From the NCBI GenBank assembly GCA_019635875.1, contig JAHBYP010000012.1, forward strand, positions 31,001-95,000: 64,000 nucleotides of DNA. The letters run 5' to 3'. Below are positions 25,947-34,731 of this stretch, piece after piece (the stretch's first letter is position 1; every line of letters starts with the position of its first letter). Below the pieces are notes generated by a model. The model saw only the letters and a list, made by a program, of their open reading frames with translations. It had not been told where the DNA came from and searched no databases. Source of the stretch: Alphaproteobacteria bacterium (GTDB lineage Bacteria > Pseudomonadota > Alphaproteobacteria > Reyranellales > Reyranellaceae). Both the position numbers and the translations under genes were made by a program.

Positions 25947-26678
25947 ATGAAACGCCCCTCTACCGCCTTCCCCCGGAAGGCGAGAATAGGCGAGACAGCG
26001 CTGCGACGAGCGCTGATCGAAACCTGCCGCGCCATGAATGCCAGTGGCATCAACCAGGGAACATCGGGCAATGCCAGCGCGCGGCTGGACGGCCAGCGCT
26101 TCCTGATCACGCCCAGCGGTCGTGACTACGACACGATGAAGCCCGCCGATCTGCCGGTCATGACCGTGGACGGTCGCTGGACCGGCCCGAATCGGCCGTC
26201 GACCGAGTGGCGCTTCCATCGCGACATCTTCGCGGCTCGGCCGGATGTCGACGCGATCGTGCACGCGCATTCTTCGTTCGCGACGGCGCTGGCCTGCCTG
26301 CGCCTCGACCTGCCGCCGTTCCACTACATGATCGCGGTCGCCGGCGGCGATTCGATCCGCTGCGCGCCCTACGCCACGTTCGGCACGCAGGCACTGTCGG
26401 ACCATGCGCTGGCCGCTCTTGAGGGCCGCAAGGCCTGCCTGCTGGCCAATCATGGCCTGATCGCCACCGGCGCCACGCCGCGCAAGGCGCTGGCGCTGGC
26501 GATCGAGGTCGAGACGCTGTGCGGCATGTATCTGCGTGCCCGCGCCGTGGCCGAGCCGACAAGATTGTCGGCCGACGAGATGGCCGGGGTGATCGAGCTG
26601 TTCCGTACCTATGGCACGCCGCATTTCCCCGACGCCGAGCTGCGCCGCGTGGCGTCAAGGACGCCGCGCCGCCGGTAG
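25947..26678 (+). CDS. class II aldolase/adducin-family protein (Ald2- or MtnB-like)
   Basis: 243-residue class II aldolase. The N-terminal NQGTSGNASARL phosphate loop, metal-binding HAHSSFATA, and NHGLIATG carrying the third His are all present. Starts one base after mtnA, so it most likely acts on the MtnA product: either as MtnB-type dehydratase or as an Ald2-type aldolase splitting 5-(methylthio)ribulose-1-phosphate or 5-deoxyribulose-1-phosphate into DHAP and an aldehyde. No other methionine-salvage gene (mtnC, W, X, D) is in the window, which favours the aldolase route. Its 3' end overlaps the convergent DUF1772 gene by 24 bases. Confidence 0.85.
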   Translation: MKRPSTAFPRKARIGETALRRALIETCRAMNASGINQGTSGNASARLDGQRFLITPSGRDYDTMKPADLPVMTVDGRWTGPNRPSTEWRFHRDIFAARPDVDAIVHAHSSFATALACLRLDLPPFHYMIAVAGGDSIRCAPYATFGTQALSDHALAALEGRKACLLANHGLIATGATPRKALALAIEVETLCGMYLRARAVAEPTRLSADEMAGVIELFRTYGTPHFPDAELRRVASRTPRRR

Positions 26679-27137
26679 AACGAGCCCGGCCAGCGACAGC
26701 GCGAAAGCGGCGGTGGCGGCGATTGTCCGCAGGGTGTTGAACGCCGTCCAACGCTCCAGCAAGGCGCGCCAGTCACCGGCCGGCACCGTCGGCGTCCACG
26801 CCGCGACCACCTGGTTGATCGGCACGTTGATCGCGGCGGTTGGCGCCTGGACGCCGCCCAGATAGACCAGCCAGGCGGCCAGCCCGAGCCACCAGCCGAG
26901 GGATCGACGATCGCGCCACACCAGCGCCAGCGCCACCGGCGGCACGACGACGGCGCCGAAATAGACCGCGCCGAACCAGGCGTTGCGCACGACGATGTTG
27001 ATCTGCTGGAAGACCGCGATCGCGGCTGACGATTCAGTGCGTGCCAGAGCCGGCGCGACATCGATGGCGAAGGCGAAGAAGAAGCCGGCGGTGAGACCGA
27101 AGAGCAGCGTCGCCAGGAGACGGAATACGAGCGTCAT
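26655..27137 (-). CDS. DUF1772 membrane protein
   Basis: 160-residue protein with four hydrophobic segments and the DUF1772 (anthrone-oxygenase-like) features NVPINQVVAAW and a conserved WTAFNTLRTIAATAAF near the end. The open frame continues upstream to 27950 but that part is a shadow of the ABC permease gene. Start MTLVFRLLATLLF is placed by domain length. Function unknown; convergent with the aldolase gene with a short overlap. Confidence 0.75.
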   Translation of the reverse strand: MTLVFRLLATLLFGLTAGFFFAFAIDVAPALARTESSAAIAVFQQINIVVRNAWFGAVYFGAVVVPPVALALVWRDRRSLGWWLGLAAWLVYLGGVQAPTAAINVPINQVVAAWTPTVPAGDWRALLERWTAFNTLRTIAATAAFALSLAGLVLPAARRP

Positions 27138-27214
27138 ACGCTCATGATGGCGGATCCGGCGCGGCTGCGCCGCCCTCGCAACGCGGCGTTGCGCGTCGAC
27201 ACGAAGCGACGCGA

Positions 27215-27994
27215 TCAGCTCACCAGCTCGCCACGGAAGGCCCATCGGGTCATGCGCCGCTCGAATATGGCGCAGATCGCGTACATCAGGATGCCCATGA
27301 CGGCGATGGCGAACAGGCCGGCGAAGGTCGTCGGCGCGTCGTTGCGCGCGCCGGCCGACAGCATGAGGAAGCCGATGCCATTGTTGCCGCCCACCGTCTC
27401 GGCGATCACCGAGCCGATGAAGGCCAGCGTGATCGCCACCTTCAGGCTGGCGAACAGGTAGGGCATGGCGCGCGGAATGCCGACCTTGATCAGGATCTCG
27501 GCGCGCGTGGCGCCCAGGCTGCGCATGACGTCGCGCATCTCCGGCTCGATGGTCGCCAGCCCGGTGGCGACGTTGACGACGATCGGGAAGAAGCTGATGA
27601 CGAAGGCGGTGATGATCGCCGGCAGGAAGCCGACCCCGACCCAGATCATCAGGATCGGCACGATCGCCACCTTGGGAATGGCGTTGAAGGCGATCAGCAG
27701 TGGATAGAGGCCGGAGTAGACGAACGGCGAGGCGCCGATCGCGAGGCCGAGGAGCAGGCCGCCGGCGATCGCCAGGCCGAAGCCGATCACCGTGCTCCAC
27801 AGGGTCTGCAGGCAGAATTTCAGCAGGATATCGAACCGCAGGATGATCACCTCGAAGACCTTGCTCGGCCGCGGCAGGATGATCTCCTCGATGGCGAAGA
27901 CGACGCAGGCCAGCTCCCACACTGCGAAGAAGACGATCATCACCAGCCACGGCATCGCCAGGCGCAGCAGGTGGTTGCGTTCGAGGTTTTCCAT
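27215..27994 (-). CDS. NitT/TauT-type ABC transporter permease
   Basis: 259-residue inner-membrane permease with six predicted helices. A normal EAA loop is visible (MRDVMRSLGATRAEILIKVGIPRAM contains the conserved Gly), in contrast to the permease at 24.1 kb. It is the last gene of a unit with the binding protein and ATPase; 10 bases separate it from the ATPase gene. The substrate is not known; homologous systems import nitrate, taurine, alkanesulfonates or hydroxymethylpyrimidine. Confidence 0.93.
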   Translation of the reverse strand: MENLERNHLLRLAMPWLVMIVFFAVWELACVVFAIEEIILPRPSKVFEVIILRFDILLKFCLQTLWSTVIGFGLAIAGGLLLGLAIGASPFVYSGLYPLLIAFNAIPKVAIVPILMIWVGVGFLPAIITAFVISFFPIVVNVATGLATIEPEMRDVMRSLGATRAEILIKVGIPRAMPYLFASLKVAITLAFIGSVIAETVGGNNGIGFLMLSAGARNDAPTTFAGLFAIAVMGILMYAICAIFERRMTRWAFRGELVS

Positions 27995-28004
27995 CAGCCC
28001 GCCC

Positions 28005-28796
28005 TCATGCGTGCTCGAGGTGGATGCGGTCGCGCAGCTTGTGCACAAGATCGACGAAGGCCGGCTCGAAGGTGCTGGCGAGCGTGCGCGGCCGCGGCAG
28101 CTCGACCTGCTGCACCAGGACGATCTTTCCCGGCCGCCGGCTCATCACGTAGACGGTGTCGGCGAGGTAGACCGCCTCGCGCAGGTCGTGCGTCACCAGC
28201 ACGCTGGTGAAGCGCTGCTCGAGCCACAGTGCCTGCATCACGCCCCACAGCTCCTCGCGGGTGAAGGCGTCGAGCGCGCCGAACGGCTCGTCGAGCATGA
28301 GGATCTCGGGCTCGTGGATCAGCGCACGGCAGAGATTGGAGCGCTGCTGCATGCCGCCCGACAGCTGCCACGGGAACTTCTGCGCGAAGTCGCCGAGGCC
28401 GACCGTACGCAGCAGCTTCATGGCGCGCGCCTCGTACTCGGCGCGGTGGCGGCGGAAGCGCCGCTTGTGCGGCTCGACGACCTCCATTGGCAGCAGCACG
28501 TTGTCCATGGTGGTCCGCCAGGGCATCAGGGTCGGATTCTGGAACGCCATGCCGACACCCTTGACCGGCTTCGTGACCTTCTGGCCATGCACGACGATCT
28601 CGCCGGCTGTCGGCGGCAGCAGCCCGGTGACCAGCTTCATCAGGGTCGACTTGCCGCATCCCGACGGGCCGACCACGGCGACGAATTCGCCCTTGCCGAT
28701 CCGCATGTCGAGGCCGTCGACCGCCAGCGTGCTTTCCCGCCCCAGCCCGTAGGCGAGCTTCACGCCGCGCAATTCGACCAGTGCCGGTTCTGTCAT
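28005..28796 (-). CDS. NitT/TauT-type ABC transporter ATP-binding protein
   Basis: 263-residue ATPase with Walker A GPSGCGKS at 43-50, Q-loop AFQNPTLMPW, signature LSGGMQQR, Walker B EILMLDEPFGALD, and switch His in VTHDLREAVYLAD. This is the SsuB/TauB/ThiZ-like group. Start MTEPALVELRGV has a GGGGAG site. Lies between the binding-protein gene, from which it is separated by a stable hairpin, and the permease gene. The open frame upstream (to 29420) is a shadow of the binding-protein gene. Confidence 0.93.
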   Translation of the reverse strand: MTEPALVELRGVKLAYGLGRESTLAVDGLDMRIGKGEFVAVVGPSGCGKSTLMKLVTGLLPPTAGEIVVHGQKVTKPVKGVGMAFQNPTLMPWRTTMDNVLLPMEVVEPHKRRFRRHRAEYEARAMKLLRTVGLGDFAQKFPWQLSGGMQQRSNLCRALIHEPEILMLDEPFGALDAFTREELWGVMQALWLEQRFTSVLVTHDLREAVYLADTVYVMSRRPGKIVLVQQVELPRPRTLASTFEPAFVDLVHKLRDRIHLEHA

Positions 28797-28828
28797 CGAG
28801 CTCCCCAACGCCGATCCTTGTCGCGAAA

Positions 28829-28853
28829 CGGGGCGGCCCTCGCGGCCGCCCCG
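28829..28853 (-). terminator. intercistronic hairpin after the binding-protein gene
   Basis: Perfect 10-base inverted repeat CGGGGCGGCC / GGCCGCCCCG with a 5-base loop, lying between the binding-protein stop and the ATPase start. On the reverse strand it is followed only by TTTCG, so it is a weak terminator at best. Such hairpins commonly stabilise the binding-protein message and reduce read-through, giving excess binding protein over membrane parts. Confidence 0.7.
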
Positions 28854-28879
28854 TCCATCGCATCCGATGCGGCTGGCCG

Positions 28880-29902
28880 CTATTGCGCGACCATGCGGTC
28901 GGCCTTGGGCGGCAGGAACCTGTTGGTGAAGATCTTGGCCGGATCGGGCGCCGCCGGCAGACCGAACGCCTCGGCCACTTCCTTCACCGATTGCGCGAAG
29001 CGCGCCGGGTCGACATCGCCCATGCCGTTGGCCTTGACGTAGGGTGTGAAGATGTTGGTCTGCAGCGACAGCTGCAGGCGTTCCGTCTCCAGCGCCTCGT
29101 TGATCAGCGGGTCGCGCTTCTTGGCGGCGGCGATGCCGACCTTGTTGTCGGCGACGACGTCCTTCCAGCCCCTGATCGTGGCGGCGATGAAGCCTTTCAC
29201 CACCTTCTCGTTGTTGGCCATCTCGGGCGAGACGATGATGCCATTGCCGTAGACATTCATGCCGAAGTCGCTGTAGCGCATGGCCACGATGTCCTCGAAC
29301 TTCACGCCGCGCGCCTTCAGGTCGAGCATCGAGGAGAAGTAGTGGCCGGAGATGAAGTCGACCGAGCCCTGCACCAGGCTCTGCTCGCGCAGCTGCGGCG
29401 TGAGGTTGACATGCTCCCACTTGCCGATGCCCTGGCGCTTGGCGAAGGCCGGGAACAGGCGGAACGAGGCGTCGAAGACCGGCGCGCCGAGCTTCTTGCC
29501 CTCAAGGTCCTTGGGCACCTTGATGCCGCTCTTCTTCAGCGCGTAGACGCCGAAAGGCGGGAAATCGTAGGCCATGAACACGCTGAGGATCTCCTTACCG
29601 GGATTCTTGGCGTTGTACTCGATCAGCGTGTTCACGTCGGCGAAGCCGATCTGGTAGGCGCCGGTGGCGACGCGCTGCACGGCGCCGGCCGAGCCCTGGC
29701 CGGGATCCATGGTCACGTCCAGCCCCTCGGCCTTGTAGTAGCCCTTCTCCAGCGCCACGAGAAACGGCGAGGTCGGCCCCTGGAACACCCAGTCCAGGGT
29801 GAACTTGATCGCCGTCTGCGCATGCGCCGGAATCGCCAGCGCCGACGCGAGGGTCGCGCCCAGCGCCATCATGCCAAGCCGCACACCGATTTTCCCCATC
29901 AT
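28880..29902 (-). CDS. ABC transporter substrate-binding protein, NMT1/THI5-like
   Basis: 340-residue periplasmic binding protein with a signal peptide (GVRLGMMALGATLASALA, cleavage after AHA near residue 28). The mature start KFTLDWVFQGPTSPFLVALEKGYY and the MDPGQGSAGAVQRVATGAYQIGFAD block are typical of the NMT1/THI5-like fold used for pyrimidine-like and NitT/TauT substrates. First gene of the binding protein-ATPase-permease unit. An upstream in-frame ATG at 29941 is possible, but MMGKIGVRLG gives a better signal peptide and GGAGG lies upstream. Substrate not determined. Confidence 0.9.
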   Translation of the reverse strand: MMGKIGVRLGMMALGATLASALAIPAHAQTAIKFTLDWVFQGPTSPFLVALEKGYYKAEGLDVTMDPGQGSAGAVQRVATGAYQIGFADVNTLIEYNAKNPGKEILSVFMAYDFPPFGVYALKKSGIKVPKDLEGKKLGAPVFDASFRLFPAFAKRQGIGKWEHVNLTPQLREQSLVQGSVDFISGHYFSSMLDLKARGVKFEDIVAMRYSDFGMNVYGNGIIVSPEMANNEKVVKGFIAATIRGWKDVVADNKVGIAAAKKRDPLINEALETERLQLSLQTNIFTPYVKANGMGDVDPARFAQSVKEVAEAFGLPAAPDPAKIFTNRFLPPKADRMVAQ

Positions 29903-30047
29903 CTCCCAAGCCTCCGTCGTGCCCAAAAAAGTGACACGCATGTTCCATGCCACGGATCGCGGCCGCAAGGACAGCCCAGAACGTGGCCGAGGGGCCGGTC
30001 ATCCACATGGAATTGCATGGGTGCAGCGGTCGGGCATGAGCGCCCGC

Positions 30048-31892
30048 TCATCGCGCTGCGGGCAGCGGCATTTCCGGCCCATTGGGATCCGGCTCGGGCA
30101 CGCCGGGGTCGCCCATGTACCGGCGCACCGCCGTGCCGGTGAGCGCGCCGCCCTGCTGCGTCGCCACCAGGCGTGCGAAGGCGCCGTGCCTGTCCAGCAG
30201 TTCCTGGTAGCCGCCGATCTCGACCGCCTCGCCCATGTCGAAGACCACGACCAGATCGGCATCGCGGATGGTCGACAGCCGATGGGCGATGATGAAGGTG
30301 GTGCGACCCTTCATCAGAGACTTCAGCGCCTTCTGGATCTTGGCCTCGGTGAGGGCGTCGAGCGCGCTGGTCGCCTCGTCGAGGATGAGGATCGGCGGGT
30401 TCTTCAGAAGCGCGCGGGCGATCGAGATGCGCTGGCGCTCGCCACCCGACAGGGTCGCGCCGCGCTCGCCGACCTGCGTGTCGTAGCCATCGCTCTGGCG
30501 CTCGATGAACTCGTGCGCCTCGGCGAGCCGGGCGGCTTCGACCATCTCGGCGTCGGTGGCGTCCGGCTTGCCGACGCGCAAATTCTCCGCCAGCGTTCGA
30601 TAGAACATGGTGTTGTCCTGGAACACCACGCCGACGTTGCGCCGCAGGCTCTCGAGCGTGACGTCGCGGATGTCCGTGCCGTCGACGCGGATCGCGCCGG
30701 CCTGCGGATCCCACATGCGGTGCAGCAGGGCCATGCTGGTGCTCTTGCCGGCGCCGGTCGGACCGACAAGCGCCACCGTCATGCCAGGCGCCACCTTGAG
30801 CGAGAAATCCTTCAGTGCCGGGCGGCGACCGTCATAGGAGAAGGTCACGTTCGAGAACTCGACCGCTCCCTGCACCCGCGGCAGCGTGACGGCGCTGGGC
30901 TTGTCGCGCACCGTCGACTCGGTCTCCAGCACGGTGAAGAAATCGGCCAGCGCCGGCATCTGGAAGAACATGCGCGCGACGAAGCTGGAAGCCTGCTCCA
31001 TGCGGCCGATCAGCATGGCGGCGAAGCCCATGAAGCTGACGATCTCGCCGACGCTGGCCTGGCCGTTGAGGTGCAGCCAGGTGCCGAGCATGAAGATCGC
31101 CAGCGTCGTGACAGTGGCGGCGGCGCGCGTCAGCACGCTGAGCAGCGCCCACCAGTTGAGCACCGGGAACTGCACCGCAAGCAGCTCGCGGATGGTCTCG
31201 TGCAGCATGCGCGTCTCGGTCGACAGTCGCACGAAGCTCTGGATCAGGTGCACGTTGCCCAGCGCGTCGCCGGCGCGTCCGGCCAGCTTGCTGTGAAAGT
31301 CCTCGACCTCGCGCTGCAGGTTGTCGGTGCGCGACACGATCCAGGCGTTGGCGATCGCGAAGAACGCGATCAGCCCGATCAGCAGCAGGGCCAGGCGCCA
31401 GTTCATGAACAGCGACAGCGGCAGCATGACGAAGATCGCCACGAAGGTCGCGAGGAGTTCGCGGAAGAACATCAGCCAGAGGCCGAACAGATTGTCGACG
31501 CCCTGCAGCATCACCTTGAGCAGGCGACCGGAATGCTGGGCGTTGTGGAAGGCGAAGGGCAACGCAAGCACGTGCTCGAAATAGCGCGCCATCGCCGCCA
31601 GGCGGTTGCGATGCGCCATGCGGTCGGCATAGAGCGAGACGACGATGTTGGCGACGATGCCGCCCATGCCGATGGCGATCCAGATGCCCAGCAGGGTGAG
31701 CGCGTCCTGCCAGACGTCGTCCTTCGAGCGCCCGGCCGCGCTGGTCAGCGTGTCGACGACACGGCCGAACAGCACCGGCTCGAGGAACTGCAGGCCGGCA
31801 ACGGCGATGTTGGCGAGCGCCAGCGTGAGCGCGAGGCCGAATTCGGGGCGGAGAAGTCCAAGGACGCGGCCGTAGATGGCGACGAAGCTCAT
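30048..31892 (-). CDS. ndvA: NdvA/ChvA-type beta-glucan exporter (ABC transporter, fused permease-ATPase)
   Basis: 614-residue half-transporter: a six-helix exporter domain (about 1-300) followed by an ATPase with GPTGAGKS, LSGGERQRISIARALL, ILILDEATSALD and the IIAHRLST switch. The membrane part carries the NdvA/ChvA-type blocks GVDNLFGLWLMFFRELLATF, FPVLNWWALLSVL, and MGFAAMLIGRMEQ, pointing to export of cyclic beta-glucan to the periplasm, where it serves osmotic adaptation and host interaction. No glucan synthase gene (ndvB/chvB) is in the window. An M20D amidohydrolase gene ends 19 bases upstream on the same strand. Confidence 0.8.
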   Translation of the reverse strand: MSFVAIYGRVLGLLRPEFGLALTLALANIAVAGLQFLEPVLFGRVVDTLTSAAGRSKDDVWQDALTLLGIWIAIGMGGIVANIVVSLYADRMAHRNRLAAMARYFEHVLALPFAFHNAQHSGRLLKVMLQGVDNLFGLWLMFFRELLATFVAIFVMLPLSLFMNWRLALLLIGLIAFFAIANAWIVSRTDNLQREVEDFHSKLAGRAGDALGNVHLIQSFVRLSTETRMLHETIRELLAVQFPVLNWWALLSVLTRAAATVTTLAIFMLGTWLHLNGQASVGEIVSFMGFAAMLIGRMEQASSFVARMFFQMPALADFFTVLETESTVRDKPSAVTLPRVQGAVEFSNVTFSYDGRRPALKDFSLKVAPGMTVALVGPTGAGKSTSMALLHRMWDPQAGAIRVDGTDIRDVTLESLRRNVGVVFQDNTMFYRTLAENLRVGKPDATDAEMVEAARLAEAHEFIERQSDGYDTQVGERGATLSGGERQRISIARALLKNPPILILDEATSALDALTEAKIQKALKSLMKGRTTFIIAHRLSTIRDADLVVVFDMGEAVEIGGYQELLDRHGAFARLVATQQGGALTGTAVRRYMGDPGVPEPDPNGPEMPLPAAR

Positions 31893-31911
31893 GCCGCGCC
31901 CCGGGACGCCC

Positions 31912-33078
31912 TCAGGCTTCCTTCGACAGGAACCGCTCGGCGGCGCGCACGAAGAAGCTGACGCCGAACGGGATCGCCTGGTCGTTGAAATCGTAGCCCG
32001 GGTTGTGCAGGCCCTGCTCGCTCATGCCGTTGCCCAGCCACACCATGGCGCCCGGCACGGCATTGAGCATGAAGGAGAAGTCCTCGGCGCCCATCGACGG
32101 CTTCACGGTGCGCAGGATGTTGGCCTCGCCGCAGATCTCGGCCGCGACGTCGGCGGCGAAGGCCGCCCTGTCGGCGTCGTTGATCGTCGGGCCGTAGCCC
32201 GGACGGTATTCGACGGCGACCTCGACGCCGTGCATCGCGCCGGCGCCGGCGCAGATCTCGCGGATGCGACGCTCGACCATGGCGCGGTTCTCGACCGTGG
32301 TGGTGCGCGTCGTGCCGCCGATGTGCATCTCGCCGGGAATCACGTTGTAGGCCGAGCCGCCCTTCATGAAGCCCACGGTGACGACGGCGGCGTCGAGCGG
32401 ATCGGTGTTGCGGCTGACGATGCCCTGCAGCGCCATGACGATCTGCGAGCCGATCACCAGCGGATCGCGCGCGAGATGTGGGTGCGCGGCGTGGCCGCCA
32501 TGGCCCTTGATGCGGATGTCCCAGCGGTCGGCGGCGGCCAGCAGCGGCCCGGGCTTGGTGGCGATGGTGCCGAGCTTCAGGCCGGGCTTGTTGTGGATGG
32601 CGAACACCGCGTCGCAGGGAAATTTCTGGAACAGGCCGTCCTCGATCATCGCCCTGGCGCCGCCGCCGCCCTCTTCGGCCGGCTGGAAGATGAAGTGGAC
32701 CGCGCCTTCGAAGTTGCGCGTCTCGGCCATCACCCGGGCGGCGCCCAGCAGCATCGTGGTATGGCCGTCGTGGCCGCAGGCATGCATGCGGCCCGTGCTG
32801 GTGGACCGGTGCTCGAAGTCGTTGGTTTCCTGCATCGGCAGCGCGTCCATGTCGGCGCGCAGGCCGACGGCCTTCGGGCTGTTGCCCTTGCGCAGCGTGC
32901 CGACCACGCCGGTCTTGCCCAGGCCGCGATGGACCTCCAGGCCCCATTCCGTCAGCTTCGCCGCCACCATGTCGGAGGTGCGGTGCTCCTCGTAGGCCAG
33001 CTCGGGATGGGCGTGGATGTCGCGGCGGATGCGCGTCAGCTCGGCCTGCAGTTCGAGCGAGCGCGGAACGATGGGCAT
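31912..33078 (-). CDS. M20D amidohydrolase (hippurate/IAA-amino acid hydrolase family)
   Basis: 388-residue metal-dependent amidohydrolase cleaving N-acyl amino acids. Family signatures: RRDIHAHPELAYEE at the start, LRADMDALPMQE, HACGHDGHTTMLLGAA with the metal-binding Cys/His, PAEEGGGGA with the catalytic Glu, GHGGHAAHP, GAEDFSFML, and LHNPGYDFND with the final His. All ligands are intact. Followed by ndvA after 19 bases, perhaps co-transcribed. Divergent from the threonine-dehydratase-like gene. Substrate acyl group is unknown. Confidence 0.92.
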   Translation of the reverse strand: MPIVPRSLELQAELTRIRRDIHAHPELAYEEHRTSDMVAAKLTEWGLEVHRGLGKTGVVGTLRKGNSPKAVGLRADMDALPMQETNDFEHRSTSTGRMHACGHDGHTTMLLGAARVMAETRNFEGAVHFIFQPAEEGGGGARAMIEDGLFQKFPCDAVFAIHNKPGLKLGTIATKPGPLLAAADRWDIRIKGHGGHAAHPHLARDPLVIGSQIVMALQGIVSRNTDPLDAAVVTVGFMKGGSAYNVIPGEMHIGGTTRTTTVENRAMVERRIREICAGAGAMHGVEVAVEYRPGYGPTINDADRAAFAADVAAEICGEANILRTVKPSMGAEDFSFMLNAVPGAMVWLGNGMSEQGLHNPGYDFNDQAIPFGVSFFVRAAERFLSKEA

Positions 33079-33200
33079 GAAAGCGGTCCTCTTGCAGTCG
33101 GGCACCCATCCTAGCCCGGATCGCGCCGGCTTTGTCTGCCGACAAGGTCGCGGTTGATCGCGCATGGCAGGGTCGCGAGACTGCCGGCCGGAGGACCGAC

Positions 33201-34193
33201 ATGCCCCTGCTGACCGTCGCCGACTACGAGGCCGCCCAGCGCGTGGTCTACGGCGCCATGCCGCCGACGCCGCAATACGCCTGGCCCCTGCTGGCGCGAC
33301 GCGTCGGTACCGAGGTCTGGGTCAAGCACGAAAACCACACGCCGACCGGCGCCTTCAAGGTTCGCGGCGGGCTGGTCTACATGGACCGGCTGAAGCGCGA
33401 ACGGCCGCAGGTGCGCGGCGTGATCAGCGCGACGCGCGGCAATCACGGCCAAAGCGTGGCCTTCGCCGCCGCGCGCAACGGGGTGCGGGCGGTGATCCTG
33501 GTGCCGCACGGCAACAGCGTCGAGAAGAACGCCGCGATGCGTGCCTTCGGCGCCGAGCTGATCGAGCACGGCCACGATTTCGACGCCGCGCGCGAGCAGG
33601 CCGTGCGCATCGCGCCCGAACGCGGCCTGGAGATGCTGCCGTCGTTCCACATGGATCTGGTGCGCGGCGTCGGCACCTACGCCCTGGAACTGTTCCGCGG
33701 CGCACCTGAGCTCGACACGGTCTACGCCCCGATCGGACTGGGTTCGGGCATCTGCGGCCTGATCACCGCGCGCAACGCGCTGGGGCTGAAGACGAAGATC
33801 GTCGGCTGTGTCTCGACCAACGCGCCGGCCTACGCTTTGTCATTTGTCGCAAAGAAGCCGGTCGAGACCAACAGCGCCGACACGTTCGCCGACGGGGTGG
33901 CGGTGCGCGTACCCTCGGCGGAGGCGCTGGACATCATGCTCAAGGGCGCCGAGCGCATCGTGCAGGTGAGCGACGCCGAGATCGAGGAAGCGATGCGCGC
34001 CTACTACACCGACACCCACCAGCTCGCCGAGGGCGCCGGTGCGGTACCGCTGGCCGGCCTGATGCAGGAACGCGAGCGCATGCGGGGCCGCAAGGTCGCG
34101 GTGATCCTGAGCGGCGGCAACATCGACCGGCCGGTCTACGCCCGCGTCATCGCCCAGGATCGGGCATCGGCGCCCACGCCAGATCGCTCTTGA
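33201..34193 (+). CDS. threonine dehydratase-like PLP enzyme
   Basis: 330-residue fold-type II PLP enzyme. PLP-lysine motif PTGAFKVRGG, RGNHGQSVAFAA and the phosphate-binding GLGSGICG are in place; there is no ACT domain, so it is a catabolic-type serine/threonine ammonia-lyase or a related beta-eliminating enzyme. Start MPLLTVADYEA follows GGAGG; the longer frame from 33132 is unlike the family. It is convergent with an Lrp gene, and their 3' ends overlap by 47 bases. EutB-type (hydroxyectoine) dehydratases are close relatives, so threonine is not assured. Confidence 0.85.
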   Translation: MPLLTVADYEAAQRVVYGAMPPTPQYAWPLLARRVGTEVWVKHENHTPTGAFKVRGGLVYMDRLKRERPQVRGVISATRGNHGQSVAFAAARNGVRAVILVPHGNSVEKNAAMRAFGAELIEHGHDFDAAREQAVRIAPERGLEMLPSFHMDLVRGVGTYALELFRGAPELDTVYAPIGLGSGICGLITARNALGLKTKIVGCVSTNAPAYALSFVAKKPVETNSADTFADGVAVRVPSAEALDIMLKGAERIVQVSDAEIEEAMRAYYTDTHQLAEGAGAVPLAGLMQERERMRGRKVAVILSGGNIDRPVYARVIAQDRASAPTPDRS

Positions 34194-34626
34194 TGGTCTG
34201 CATGATGAAGCTCGACTTCGTGCCCCTCACGCCGGGCATGCGCAGGAGCGCCTTGAGCGCGAATTCGCTGAACGCCTCGAGGTCGGCGACCTGCACCTGC
34301 AGCAGGAAATCCATCTCGCCGGTGACGGCGTAGCACGCGATCACCTCCGGCCGCTGGCGGATCGCCGCCTCGAAGGCCTCGACGACAGGTTCGGAGTGAT
34401 CGTCGAGCGTGACCTGCACCAGTGCCTGGGTGCCGAGCCCCACTCCCTTCGGATCGACCAGCGCGGCGTAGCGGCGGATCAACCCGTCGGCTTCCAGCCG
34501 CTTCACCCGACGCAGACACGGGGTCGCGGACAGGCCGACGCGGTCGGCCAGGTCGACGATCGCCAGGCGGCCGTCGCGCTGGAGCTCAGCGACGATCCGC
34601 CGATCGATGTTGTCAAGGCCCGGCAT
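34147..34626 (-). CDS. Lrp/AsnC-family regulator next to phhA
   Basis: 159-residue regulator: helix-turn-helix LDNIDRRIVAELQRDGRLAI and LSATPCLRRVKRLEADGLI, then the RAM domain (VIACYAVTGEMDFLLQVQVAD). Start at MPGLDNIDRR fits the family; MVPIAMPGL (34641) is possible. Divergent from phenylalanine hydroxylase across an AT-rich 100-base gap, so it probably regulates phhA, as Lrp-type proteins do for aromatic amino acid catabolism. The 3' end overlaps the threonine-dehydratase-like gene. Confidence 0.92.
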   Translation of the reverse strand: MPGLDNIDRRIVAELQRDGRLAIVDLADRVGLSATPCLRRVKRLEADGLIRRYAALVDPKGVGLGTQALVQVTLDDHSEPVVEAFEAAIRQRPEVIACYAVTGEMDFLLQVQVADLEAFSEFALKALLRMPGVRGTKSSFIMQTIKSDLAWAPMPDPGR

Positions 34627-34641
34627 GGCGATTGGCACCAT

Positions 34642-34731
34642 GAATATACACAACAATAGAGAGTAACACTAATAACCTGCCAAAGGTGAGCGCATTTTGC
34701 ATGGATTCACTACGCCCCTTCACCCTATCTA
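34642..34731. promoter_or_regulatory. AT-rich divergent promoter region between lrp-like gene and phhA
   Basis: This short gap is clearly richer in A and T than its surroundings (runs such as GAATATACACAACAATAGAG and ACACTAATAACC), as expected for a divergent promoter with Lrp binding. I cannot assign -35/-10 boxes with confidence, and phhA has no strong ribosome-binding site in front of either ATG. Confidence 0.5.

Noticed and set aside
29799..31961. 720-codon + strand frame opposite ndvA
   Set aside because: Antisense shadow of a clear ABC exporter; Gln/His/Arg-rich composition.
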